From: Planctomycetaceae bacterium
GTDB lineage: Bacteria > Planctomycetota > Planctomycetia > Pirellulales > Pirellulaceae
Direction of reading: 5' to 3'
Length of the DNA stretch: 64,000 nucleotides
NCBI GenBank assembly: GCA_020638975.1
Contig: JACKHN010000004.1
Location: forward strand, 62,001 to 126,000
The notes beneath the pieces were generated by a model. That model was given only the letters and a program-made list of their open reading frames with translations. It searched no databases and had not been told where the DNA came from. Below are positions 51,838 to 62,400 of the stretch, piece after piece. The translations under genes and the position numbers were made by a program. Within the stretch, counting starts at the first letter, position 1. Each line of letters starts with the position of its first letter.

Positions 51838-54150
51838 CTACCGCTTCGGCCAGTTCAAATGCTTGTGCAAGAAATCAAAGGTCCCTTTGCCATTGATCGT
51901 GTGTGGCCCAACAAACCATTCGATCTCGGTGCGATCACCGATGCCGAGCTTGGCCTGATACAAATAACGAATCTTGGCATACTCATACGCCACCCATTCA
52001 TCCTCGCCGACGCCATCAAAATGCCCCCTTTCGACCATGAAGGGTCGCGGACAAATCAAAGCGGCCATTTCCGCATAGTTAAAAGTGCTGCCGAGATCAA
52101 ACTCGAAGATCTCGTACTCGCCCGTCCACACGTAACTGAAGTTGTGACGCGTGCTTGCGTTCTTAAGCACCCACTCGTTGAAGTCGGCTGAACAAATTGA
52201 GAGACAGTAATCTGTCACCAAGGCGGGGATTCGCATTGCCGACTTGCCGCCGTAGCTCAGTCCATAAAAGGCAATTCGATCGGGATCGACGTTCGACTGC
52301 GTCTTCAGCCAGTTCACAATCTGCTGGTGTTGCGGCACCATGACGGAGAACAACGTCTTGCCCACCGCGTTCGCTTTGCGCTGTAGCGTGCGGAAGCGAT
52401 CTTTAAAGATGTAAATGTTTTGCGGCGCGAACGTGATGAACCCTCGCTCACAAAGCTTCGCGGCAAAATCGTGGTACGCACCATGATCCCCCAGAAACAC
52501 ATCGGTCGGTCGACCCTCGAGGCCATGCTGACACACGACGACGGGTCGCTTCTCGCCCTCCTTCAAGTCTTTCGGAACTAGCAGCACGCCGTAAGCGAAC
52601 ACATCCGGGAACACATCGAGCATCACTTCGTATCCCGTCCACTTGTCCGTTTCCCACGACTTTCGCGAGCGCGCGTTGAAGGAAAGTAGTTCGTGATCAA
52701 AGTGGCCGATCGTTTCGTGGCGGAAAGTGTCGCGATATTGCTCGACGCTCGCTTCAAAAGCCGCAACCGAACTTGTGTCCAACCCCTTCATATAGTCCTT
52801 GCGCACGAACGGGCTTTCGCTCAACAACCATTGATTGTGACGATCGAACTCGTCAAGCTGACGTTGTTGGCGTGAGGCAGCATTGGGCAGTTCACGGCTT
52901 GCCTTGGGCATCGACTTGGCGGAACTGAGCAATCCGTGTTCGAGCGGTTCCTTCTTGCCTGCCAGTGAACCTAGCATCCGGCGTAGCGCGGCGTCAGGAT
53001 CGGCTGGCCCGTTGCCATTGGAGACCGCGTAGGGCGGTTGGCTGGCGACAAGTCCTTCGACCAATTCGATGCCTCGAATCAGTTCGCCACTGATCGAGTC
53101 CCAATCGGGCGACTTCAACGTGGCGGGCGCTCCTCCGTCACTCGGCAACGTCAATTCGGGGCCCTTCGCAGCGTCGACAATCAGCAATCGCGGAGCGACC
53201 ATGGCAGCTAGTTCCGCGTCGCCGAACTGCTCTAACAAACCAAAGACGTTGCGGTCGATCGGTTGCTGCCAGATGGATTGACGATCTCCAAAGTAACCGC
53301 TGACGCATGTCACCGCGATGCGGGTGTCGAGCGCTCCAGCATACAGTGCCAACATTCCGCCCTCGCCATAACCGACGACGCTGATCTTCGCGTTGCTCTC
53401 AGCAGTTTCCTTCTCGAACCAATCGACACAGGCCAGTACTTTCTGCACTTCGTAGCCGATCAGGTGCCTGCCCATCTCGAAGGCCGAACGATAGATGTAC
53501 TCACGGTTGGTAAGATTCGCTCGACCGTTTTGACCAAGCGGAGCGCGGCGCCGCATCTCGCGACTGATCAAGGTCGGCACGATCACACGACAGCCACTCG
53601 CGGCTAGTCGGCGGGCGAACTGTGCTTCGGCGGCAACTCCCGGCGCGAGACCGGTGATTTGTTCTGGTGTCTGATCGGCATCGGGGATCGCGACGACATC
53701 GGCAATTGGCTCGCCGTCGGTAGGCACGAGCAACAGCCCTTCGCCGTGCACGTTTCCAAACGCCGGCCAGCGAACGGCGAAGATATCGAAGCCTTCCCCT
53801 TTGCCAACCAGTGCTGGCGTGTTGGTTGTGGAGATCAATTCCGGTGCATCGAACGGAACTCGATCGTCGCGGACTCCCAGAATATGTGCCAGCCGCTTTC
53901 GATTCGGTTCGATCGACTTGTTGTACGCCTCCGACGACGAGAAGTCGCGATTCCAATGCTTCGTGCGGTCTTCAACCGACGCCTCGATCTCTCTCAACAG
54001 AAAGCGGTCGATGCCGTCTATCATCTGCGAAGCTATATCGCCCTCGATGGTGAGCGGCTGTGTGCCGGGGTAGGTCTCGATCGATTGTGCGATCGCGGGT
54101 GCCGAAACGATAAGGGCGAGAGCAATCGAGAGAGAGAGGGAGCGAGGCAT
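51838..54150 (-). CDS. Secreted tandem alpha/beta-hydrolase protein
   Basis: 770 residues with signal peptide (LSLSIALALIVSAPAIAQS). Two alpha/beta-hydrolase-like domains: the first (~120-330) has VVGYGEGGMLALYAGA at the nucleophile elbow, where the normal Ser is Glu, so it is probably not a serine esterase. The second (~480-770) has AFYGLSYGGKSAMR with a normal Ser and RPVVVCQHGLEGRPTDVFL, plus an acetyl-xylan-esterase-like layout. Such double proteins occur in planctomycetes; the substrate is unknown. GGAG lies about 10 nt before the ATG. Downstream of the kinase gene on the same strand (115-bp gap). Confidence 0.82.
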   Translation of the reverse strand: MPRSLSLSIALALIVSAPAIAQSIETYPGTQPLTIEGDIASQMIDGIDRFLLREIEASVEDRTKHWNRDFSSSEAYNKSIEPNRKRLAHILGVRDDRVPFDAPELISTTNTPALVGKGEGFDIFAVRWPAFGNVHGEGLLLVPTDGEPIADVVAIPDADQTPEQITGLAPGVAAEAQFARRLAASGCRVIVPTLISREMRRRAPLGQNGRANLTNREYIYRSAFEMGRHLIGYEVQKVLACVDWFEKETAESNAKISVVGYGEGGMLALYAGALDTRIAVTCVSGYFGDRQSIWQQPIDRNVFGLLEQFGDAELAAMVAPRLLIVDAAKGPELTLPSDGGAPATLKSPDWDSISGELIRGIELVEGLVASQPPYAVSNGNGPADPDAALRRMLGSLAGKKEPLEHGLLSSAKSMPKASRELPNAASRQQRQLDEFDRHNQWLLSESPFVRKDYMKGLDTSSVAAFEASVEQYRDTFRHETIGHFDHELLSFNARSRKSWETDKWTGYEVMLDVFPDVFAYGVLLVPKDLKEGEKRPVVVCQHGLEGRPTDVFLGDHGAYHDFAAKLCERGFITFAPQNIYIFKDRFRTLQRKANAVGKTLFSVMVPQHQQIVNWLKTQSNVDPDRIAFYGLSYGGKSAMRIPALVTDYCLSICSADFNEWVLKNASTRHNFSYVWTGEYEIFEFDLGSTFNYAEMAALICPRPFMVERGHFDGVGEDEWVAYEYAKIRYLYQAKLGIGDRTEIEWFVGPHTINGKGTFDFLHKHLNWPKR

Positions 54151-54265
54151 GAGGGAGGTTCTCCGGCGTGAGAGTCATCGGGCGGACCCAAAGTCGTGGG
54201 CTGTGCCCACCCTACTAAGGGCGACTCCCTTATAGCCGAACGCGATGCGAAAGCCAAACAATCCT

Positions 54266-55906
54266 CTACGAATCGGTGGCAGTCGCCTCGGTCGAAGGAT
54301 GCAGTCGAGTTTCCGCTCGCTCGACGAGCGTCTGGAACTCGGGTTTGTTGCCGTAAAGCTCGACGATGCCTCGCCAGACTTTCTTGGCATCCAATTCTTT
54401 GCCTTGCGAAGAGAGTTGTTCCGCGTCTTGCAAACGCGACTCAATGAAGTCGAGTCGGTCGTCGTCGGACCCCTTGGCTTCGATCTCGGCGATGTTGCGC
54501 CGTGCCAGGTTCACAAAGGCCAATCGCGTTGCATCCTCGTCGCCGTCGGACAGCACGTTCACCATGCTGCGGTACTTTTCCAACGCGGCAAGTCGATCAC
54601 CAAATTGCTCGAAATCCCACGCCTCTTTGTACAACCGTTCTGCCTCGGATTTCGGTTCACGCGCGTACTTCACATTGAATTCAAACTTCCGCATCGCGCT
54701 GTCCATATCGAGCAACTTGAGGTGTTCTTCTGCAGCATCCGCCAGTTCGCCGCGGGGGTACATGCGAAGTTGCTTCTCCAAGTAGGGGCGTGCCTTCTCG
54801 CGTTCGATGCCTTCCTTTGATTCGATGATCGCCACGGCGCGACGCAATAGCCCCGCCTCGCTTGGCGGCCATAGCAGCCAAGTGCTAATGCCTCCGATCA
54901 GCATAAGCAGCGAGAGTGCCAGGAACCACGCACGCTCATAAAACGGCGGCAGCTCAACGCTTCGCGTCGACTTGCGGGTCGGTCGCTGTGTTTCTTCCAG
55001 CAACTCGAGCGTGACGTCCTGCTCGCGTTCCACGCGCAACGTGCCGTACGGTCCACTCGTGATGGGCGCCGATTCAGACATCGCTTGCCGAGTTGTTTCA
55101 CTCAGAGCAAAGGATACCGCCGCGGCACCACTCGGTCGTTGGGCCGGATCCTTTTCTAGCAGTTGGGCAACGACATCTGCCAGCCAAACAGGACACTCGA
55201 ATAGAATGCCGTCGACTCGCGGAGCCATCTCCTCCTGATGTTGTTTGACAATCGCTTCGATCGAATCGCCTTCAAACGGCGGTCGACCGACGAGCATCTC
55301 GAACATGATGCATCCTAGCGCGTACAAGTCGGTTTTGTGAGTCAGTTCCTGCGAGCCGGCAAGCTGCTCGGGAGCTCGGTAGGCGGCGCGTTCGATCGTC
55401 AATCGAGTCGATGATGTACACCAAGGGTTTCGTGCGCGATCGACACGCAAGTCGGCAATCTTGACCGTTCCGTCTTCCGCGATCAGGACCTTGTCGGGAT
55501 GCAGATCCTGATGCACCACGTTTTGCGAATGTGCACATTCCAGGCCCGCGATGATCTGATACGCGTAGTCAGCCACCGTTTCCCAGGCCAAGCGATCGCG
55601 TCGCGCAAGCAGATCCTTCAACGTTTCGCCTTCGACGAACTCGTAGACCACACAGCCTTGCATGTCTTCCAAGATCCCGCCGTGGCAAGCGACGAGGTTC
55701 CAGTGCTTAAGCTTTGTCAGCACATCCATCTCGCGGACGAGAGCTTGTTTGGCTGCGTTGCTCTTCGCGACCAAAGGTGCGGCGAATAGCTTCACCGCGA
55801 CCATGCGACGTTGAGCGACATGGATAGCGCGATAGACAGATCCGCCCGGCGTACTGCCCAGCTGTCCTTCGAAAGCGAATGGCCCAAAACGAGAGATTTC
55901 CTTCAC
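54266..55906 (-). CDS. Membrane protein kinase-like protein (probably degenerate)
   Basis: About 546 residues from a GTG at 55906 with GGAGG five nt upstream; the frame extends to 55990 without a ribosome site. N-terminal kinase fold: LGSTPGGSVYRA loop, K39 in MVAVKLFAAP, E-helix, then VVHQDLHPDKVLIA in place of HRDLKPEN (Arg to Gln, Asn to Lys) and ADLRVD in place of DFG (Gly to Arg). YRAPEQLAG is normal. Substitutions at Asn and DFG are expected to impair catalysis, though many bacterial kinases vary. A membrane helix near 322-343 leads to an outside helical repeat region. Divergent from the giant gene. Confidence 0.85.
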   Translation of the reverse strand: MKEISRFGPFAFEGQLGSTPGGSVYRAIHVAQRRMVAVKLFAAPLVAKSNAAKQALVREMDVLTKLKHWNLVACHGGILEDMQGCVVYEFVEGETLKDLLARRDRLAWETVADYAYQIIAGLECAHSQNVVHQDLHPDKVLIAEDGTVKIADLRVDRARNPWCTSSTRLTIERAAYRAPEQLAGSQELTHKTDLYALGCIMFEMLVGRPPFEGDSIEAIVKQHQEEMAPRVDGILFECPVWLADVVAQLLEKDPAQRPSGAAAVSFALSETTRQAMSESAPITSGPYGTLRVEREQDVTLELLEETQRPTRKSTRSVELPPFYERAWFLALSLLMLIGGISTWLLWPPSEAGLLRRAVAIIESKEGIEREKARPYLEKQLRMYPRGELADAAEEHLKLLDMDSAMRKFEFNVKYAREPKSEAERLYKEAWDFEQFGDRLAALEKYRSMVNVLSDGDEDATRLAFVNLARRNIAEIEAKGSDDDRLDFIESRLQDAEQLSSQGKELDAKKVWRGIVELYGNKPEFQTLVERAETRLHPSTEATATDS

Positions 55907-56444
55907 GGGTGCCTCCAAAGCGGCGCAAACACGGAAACAACAATGCGAACCCGGGAAGAAGCCAACAAGCTGAAACTGCCTGGAACTCATTGGCCGTTGG
56001 TTATTCTACGCTCGGAGTACCATGCATTGGAAGAGCTGACGGTAGCTGGTGAGTGGTAAAGTCTGCGATTCCTGAAAGTAGGATGGCCACTCTTGGCCGT
56101 CTTTTGTCGGGCAGGAGTGCCCGACTTACAGCAAACTGTACCACTACCCGGTGGCTAGGGCTGAGTCCTCGAAGCCCTGGCCGATCATTTACAGCGGTCT
56201 TCGAGTAAGTGTAACGTTGTTTCGTCAAGAATCCCCAGGGGGTTAGAATGTCACAAACTACGCGTCCATGCGACTCGCACGAGGTCGAATCACAGCCGTG
56301 GCGTCGAAGACTCTGCCACAGCCAACGGATGCCGAAAACTCATGGAAACTATGAGCCCATCCGCTTCGTCTAATCACCCGTGGGATGATGCGCAGCTACA
56401 ATTGCAGGAACAAATCGGGTCAGCCGAATCACGGAGTTACGACG
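55907..56444. other. Divergent upstream region of the kinase and giant-protein genes
   Basis: About 540 bp. An imperfect dyad at 56080-56132 (GGATGGCCACTCTTGGCC; GGGCAGGAGTGCCCGAC) belongs to the general repeat population. The rest lacks a supported gene; it must hold both promoters. GGAG sits 8 nt before ATG 56445. Confidence 0.45.
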
Positions 56445-59400
56445 ATGAAACGACTTACAGCACTGGTGGTCTACCTCGGAATCGCTCTGGCGGCGAGCAT
56501 CGAAGCCAACGAAATCGGCTATATCGAAGACTTTGCCCTCGCCAAGGACCGCACCGAAGCGTTGAAGCGGCTGATCCCTGGCTCGGAGGAGTATTACTAC
56601 TACAACTGTCTTCATCTGCAAAATACCGAGAAATTCGACCAGGTCGAAGAACTGCTGGCCGCTTGGATCAAGCGGTACAACTACACGCCGCTCGTCCGCC
56701 AAATTCAGACGCGACACGCCTTGCTGACTTATGAAAGAAATCCGGAAAAGTCGCTCGAATTCGTCCGCCAGCAACTCGGGATCGAGTTCAATCACCAGCG
56801 CGAGACACTTGGCGAGAAACCGAACTTGCCCACACAGCTCGATCAGAAACTGATCAGTCGTGAATATCTATCGCAGATCGCGAAGCAGAACCACCAGGAT
56901 CTAAGCGGCTTTACTGACGCAGCTCTCGACTGGCTCGTCGCGACCGATCTCGACCCTGATCGTCGTCGCCACCTCCTGCAACGGTTGCAACGCCCCGATT
57001 ACCCGAACCTCGCCAAGCTGATCGTTGACGACTTGAATCATCAATACAGCCAGCCCTTCGGATCGATGGCGATCCATCAACGATTGCTGACCGAGCAGTT
57101 GGACGAATGCTTGCGGTTGAAGCCGGACTTGCTGAATCAAACGAACTTTGTGAACGCGTATCTCAGTAAGTTGCATCCCAACGCCGACGTGGACTGGCAA
57201 CACGAGACCGAAGAGTACGCAGCCTATCTCGATCGGTTATGGGGTTTCGTCTCGCAGTTGGCTCCGGTTCACAACTCACTGAAAACGCACGTCCTGTTTC
57301 ATCGGCTGACGTTTGATCGCTCGCGGGGCATCTATGATAAAGCCCGTTTCATGACGTACATCGGCTTGCCGCGGAATGTCGCGTACATCGAGCCCAAGTT
57401 CCTTCAGCAAGACGAGAACCGACGCTACGCCGCAGATCTGAACGCAAACTACGAAGCCTTCACGCTCCTGCCACCCGTCCGCAACGACGAACCGCTGGTC
57501 CGCAGCTACTTACACCACTTCTTTGTCGCTGAAACCGTGACGAAGGCGTACGAGCCTTTCATTCTTGATGTGTATCTGCGGCACAATCTGGCCGAGACCA
57601 AGATCGTCAACGGTCTTGGCGAGCCGGAGCAGTGGTACTCGCTGCTCCCGCCTGATCGATACCAAGCATTGAAGGATCGCATCGATCTTGACTTTGCACC
57701 GACGAATCCCAAGTTCTTTGCTGCGGACGATTCGGTAAGCCTCGACCTGGACGTCAAGAATGTCGCAACGTTGATCGTGCGAGTCTTCGAGATTAACACG
57801 AAGAACTTCTATCGCGAGCACCAGCGCGAAGTCAACGCCGACATCAATCTCGACGGCATGGTGGCGAACAATGAGCAGACGTTTGACTATTCCGAACCGC
57901 CGCTTCGCCGCGTTCGTCGCCATTTCGATTTCCCGGCGTTGGCCAAGCCCGGCGTGTACGTCGTCGACTTTATCGGCAACGGCATGAACAGTCGCGTGGT
58001 CGTCCGCAAGGGACAGCTCCGCCACTTGGTCCAAACGACAACCACCGGTCAAATCTTCACCGTATTGAACGAGAAGAACGAGCGGGTGAAGGATGCGTCG
58101 ATATGGCTGGCGGGACGTGAATACTTGCCAGACGAAGACGGAAAGATTCTGGTTCCCTTCTCGACAGCTCCCGGTCGGCAGGCGATTATCTTGTCGCGTG
58201 GCGACTTGTCGTCGCTGGCGTTCTTCGAACATCAAGCCGAGAATTATCAACTCGCCGCCGGGATCTATGTCGATCGCGAGTCGTTGTTAAAGCGGACGGT
58301 GGTGCCCGTCGTGGTGCGGCCCGGTTTGTACTTGAATGGCAGCCCGGTTGGCATTTCCGATTTGGAGGATGTTCGCCTGACGATCGCGTCCGTCGATCAC
58401 GATGGCGTTGCGACTACGAAGGAAGTGAAAAACTTCGAGCTGTTTGAGGATGGCGAATCGATTTACGAGTTCCAAGTCCCGCCACGACTCGCGCAGTTGA
58501 CGTTCACATTGCAAGCCAAGATTCAGAGTTTGAGTCAAAGCAAGAAGATTGATCTGCAAGCTGCGGATAGCTATCTACTGAACGAGATTGACAAGAGCGA
58601 GAAGGTCGCCGACTTGTATTTCGCCAAAATGAACGACTCCTACGTCATCGAGTCGCGAGGCAAATCGGGTGAATCTCGACCCGATCGCCCGATCGTCTTG
58701 TCGCTGCAACACCGCGACTTCAGTTTCCCGCTGACGGCAACCGTGCAAACGGACCACACCGGGACCACTGTGCTCGGCCCACTCGCAGGAATCGCGTCCG
58801 TCACGGCCACGGATCCGGAGGGGACTTCGCATACTTGGGCTTTGGCACACGACCAGCACTCCTATCGTCAGTCGGTTCACGCCGCTGTGGGCGACGTGAT
58901 CGAGATCCCCTACATGGGAACCAGCGACAAACCGGCTCGCGACGAACTGTCGCTGCTTGAATTGCGAGGCGAGACATACGTCACGGATCGTTTTTCCGCG
59001 ATCAGCATCAAAGACGGTATGATCCAATTAAAGGGATTACCGCGCGGCGATTACGATCTGTTGCTAAAGGATCGCGGCCATCGAATTCGTGTCCGCGTGG
59101 CGGACGGCAAGCTCAATGAAGGCTATGCGTTAGGGAGTTCCCGACATCTTGAAGTAAGAGACGCGGACCCACTGCAAATCGCGGAGGTTGAGACAACGGA
59201 CAAGCAGCTTCGCGTTCAGTTGAACAACAGCAACAAGTTCGCTCGTGTCCACATCTTCGCCACGCGATATCGGCCAGCTTTTTCGGTGTTCGCAAAACTC
59301 GCTGGCGTCGTTGATCCAGAGCCCTATCAAGTCGATCCGGGCCGTATGACGTCGCTGTACGTTGCGGGAAGAAGCATTGGCGACGAGTATCAATATATCA

Positions 59401-62400
59401 TCGACCGTCGTTATGCGACGAAGTACCCTGGCGTACTCGTCGAGCGGCCCAGTGTGCTGCTGAATCCTTGGGCCGTCCGCAGCACGGAATCGGGCCGACA
59501 AGACGCTGCCGCAGGCGATGACTTCGCACCTGCTCCTGCTCCAGCAAGTGAGATGATGCGACGCAGCGAAAGTGCATCGGCGGAAGCAGCTCCTCACGGT
59601 GACTTTGCCAATCTTGATTTCCTGAGCGAAGCCACGGTCGTTCATGCGAACCTGAAGCCTGACGAGAACGGAGTTGTCAGCTTGTCGCTCGACTCGCTCG
59701 GCGCGCATCAGGACTTGCATATTGTCGCCATCGACCCGACCAGCACGGCCTATCGGAACAAGTCGCTGGACGAGAAACCGATGAAGCTTGTCGACCAACG
59801 GTTGTTGGCTGGCCTCGATCCGAAGCGGCACTTCACGCAGCAGAAACGAGTGAGTGTCGTGGGGAAGGGCGAGCAATTCGTGTTAGCGGACATTGCCACT
59901 TCTCGGTTTGAAGCCTACGACACACTGGGGCGAGTCTATTCTTTGTATTCGACGTTGAGCGGTGATCCGAAGCTTGCCGAGTTCAGTTTCATTCTCAATT
60001 GGCCCGGCCTCGACGCTGCCGCGAAACAGACTCTTTATTCGAAATATGCGTGCCACGAGTTGAACTTCTTCCTGCTGAAGAAGGATCGGCCGTTCTTCGA
60101 TCAGGTTGTACGGCCCTATCTAGCCAACAAACGTGACAAGACGCTGCTGGATGACTGGCTGTTACAGTACGATCTGGCGGAGTATTTGCGGGCCTGGAAC
60201 TATGAACGGCTGAATGTTGCCGAACGAATCTTGGTTGCACAGCGAATCGACAACGATCGTCAACACACCACGCGAGACATCCTCGATCAGTTTTCGTTGC
60301 TCACGCCCGACACCGATCGGCTGAACCGACTGTTTCTAACAGCCGTCAAGGGACGAGCGTTGGAAGCTGGTGATCCTTGGGGCGTTGAAGCCGCCGAGGA
60401 CGGTTTTGTCCGTACTCTACAGGATGTGGAGTTCGAAGGTGGGGCGATGGGCGGAATGGGTGGATTTGCGTATGGCGGCGTTGCAGCCGCCCCAGCCGAG
60501 CCATTCGCCGCTGCAGATGACATGTACGGAGAACCTGAGGCGGAAGCCAAAGCACGTTTCGCCCGGCCTGCGCTTAGACAGAAGGCGTTGTCGCGAGAAT
60601 CACTCGGTGAATCCGAACAGCTCGATGTCGCCGGCAATCGGGCGTTTTTCGATTCTCGTCGGGGCCGTAAGTCGGGTGAGGTCGCTGCCTTGTACCAACT
60701 CCTCGATAAGACGCAAGAGTGGGCCGAGAACAACTACTATCAACTGCCGATCGAAGAGCAATTGGCGGGACTCGTATCGGTCAACGCGTTCTGGCGAGAC
60801 TATGCCGAACACGATCCGCAGCAACCGTTCCGCTCGATCAACTTTGCCGAGGCATCTCGCAACTTTACCGAGATGATGTTGGCGTTATCGGTGCTCGATT
60901 TGCCGTTTGAAGCCGCAGAACATAAGACCAATTTCGCCGGTGGCAAGATGACACTTACCGCTGGCAGCCCGATGATCGTCTTTCATGAAGAGATTCGCGA
61001 AGCCAGCGAAGTCGTGGAACAAACGCCCATCCTCGTCAGCCAGAACTTCTTTCGATACGACGATCGCTATCGAGTCGAGAACAACGAGCGACTGGACAAG
61101 TTCGTCACCGACGAGTTCCTGGTCCATACAGTCTACGGCTGTCAGGTCGTGTTAACCAACCCCACGTCCTCGCCGCAGAAGCTTGATGTCTTGTTGCAAG
61201 TTCCGCTCGGTTCAATCCCCGTTCTGAACGGCCATGAGACGCGCAGCGTTCAACTGGACCTGCAGCCCTACAACACGCAAACCCTTGAATACCACTTCTA
61301 CTTCCCGGCTGCCGGGCGTTATCCGCACTATCCCGTCCACATCGCGAAGAACGAACAACTCTTGGCCCATGCCGAGGCGGCGATGCTGACGGTTGTTGAG
61401 AAACTGAGCCATATCGATCGCGAGTCGTGGCCGTACTTGTCGCAATACGGTTCCGCCGAAGATGTGTTGGAGTATCTGCGGCAGAACAATCTGCACAACA
61501 CGGACTTGGAGAAGATCGCGTTCCGAATGGGAAACAAGCCGTTCTTCCTGCAAGTCGTCGAGCTTCTTGAACGTCGCCATGTCTACCACCACACGCTGTG
61601 GTCGTATGGTATCAAGCACAACGTCGTGCCTGCGGTCAGCCAGTATTTGCAGCATGCTGAAGGCTTCGTGCAACAGTGCGGTGCGGCGATCGACACTCCG
61701 CTGCTGCGAATCGATCCCATCGCGAGGCATTCGTATCAACACCTGGATTACAAACCGCTGGTCAACGCACGGGCGCATCAACTCGGTCGCCAGCGGCAAA
61801 TACTGAACGGTCGTCTACACCAACAGTATCACCAACTGCTCACGATCCTCAGTTGCCGTCGCGATCTCGACCAAGACGAGTTGATGGCCGTGACGTACTA
61901 TCTGCTGCTACAGGATCGTGTCACCGAAGCGATGGACTTCTTCAGTCGCGTCAACGGAGCCGACCTCGAAACATCGCTTCAGTACGACTACTTTTCCGCG
62001 TACTTGAAGATGTATCGGGCCGATATCGAGGCGGCGCGCCAGATCACGACGCGTTACGCGAACCACCCCGTTGACCGCTGGCGAAATGCGTTTGTCTCGA
62101 TCGATCGCCAACTGGACGAGATCAGCAGCGGCGAGGTTGAAGTCGTCGATGCTGAGAATCGCGACCAGCGTCAAGCGGAACTTGCGGCCATGGCCCCGAC
62201 GTTCGATCTGAAGGTTGAGGCAAAGAAGGTGCATCTGGATTACCAGAATATCGAGCAGGTGCTTGTTAACTATTACCTGATGGACATCGAACTGCTGTTC
62301 AGCCGCAATCCGTTCGTCCAGCACTCCTCCGGTCAGTTCTCGCAGATCCGACCGAATCTGACGCAGACGATCGCGTTGCCCAAAGGTGGCAAGCAGCACG

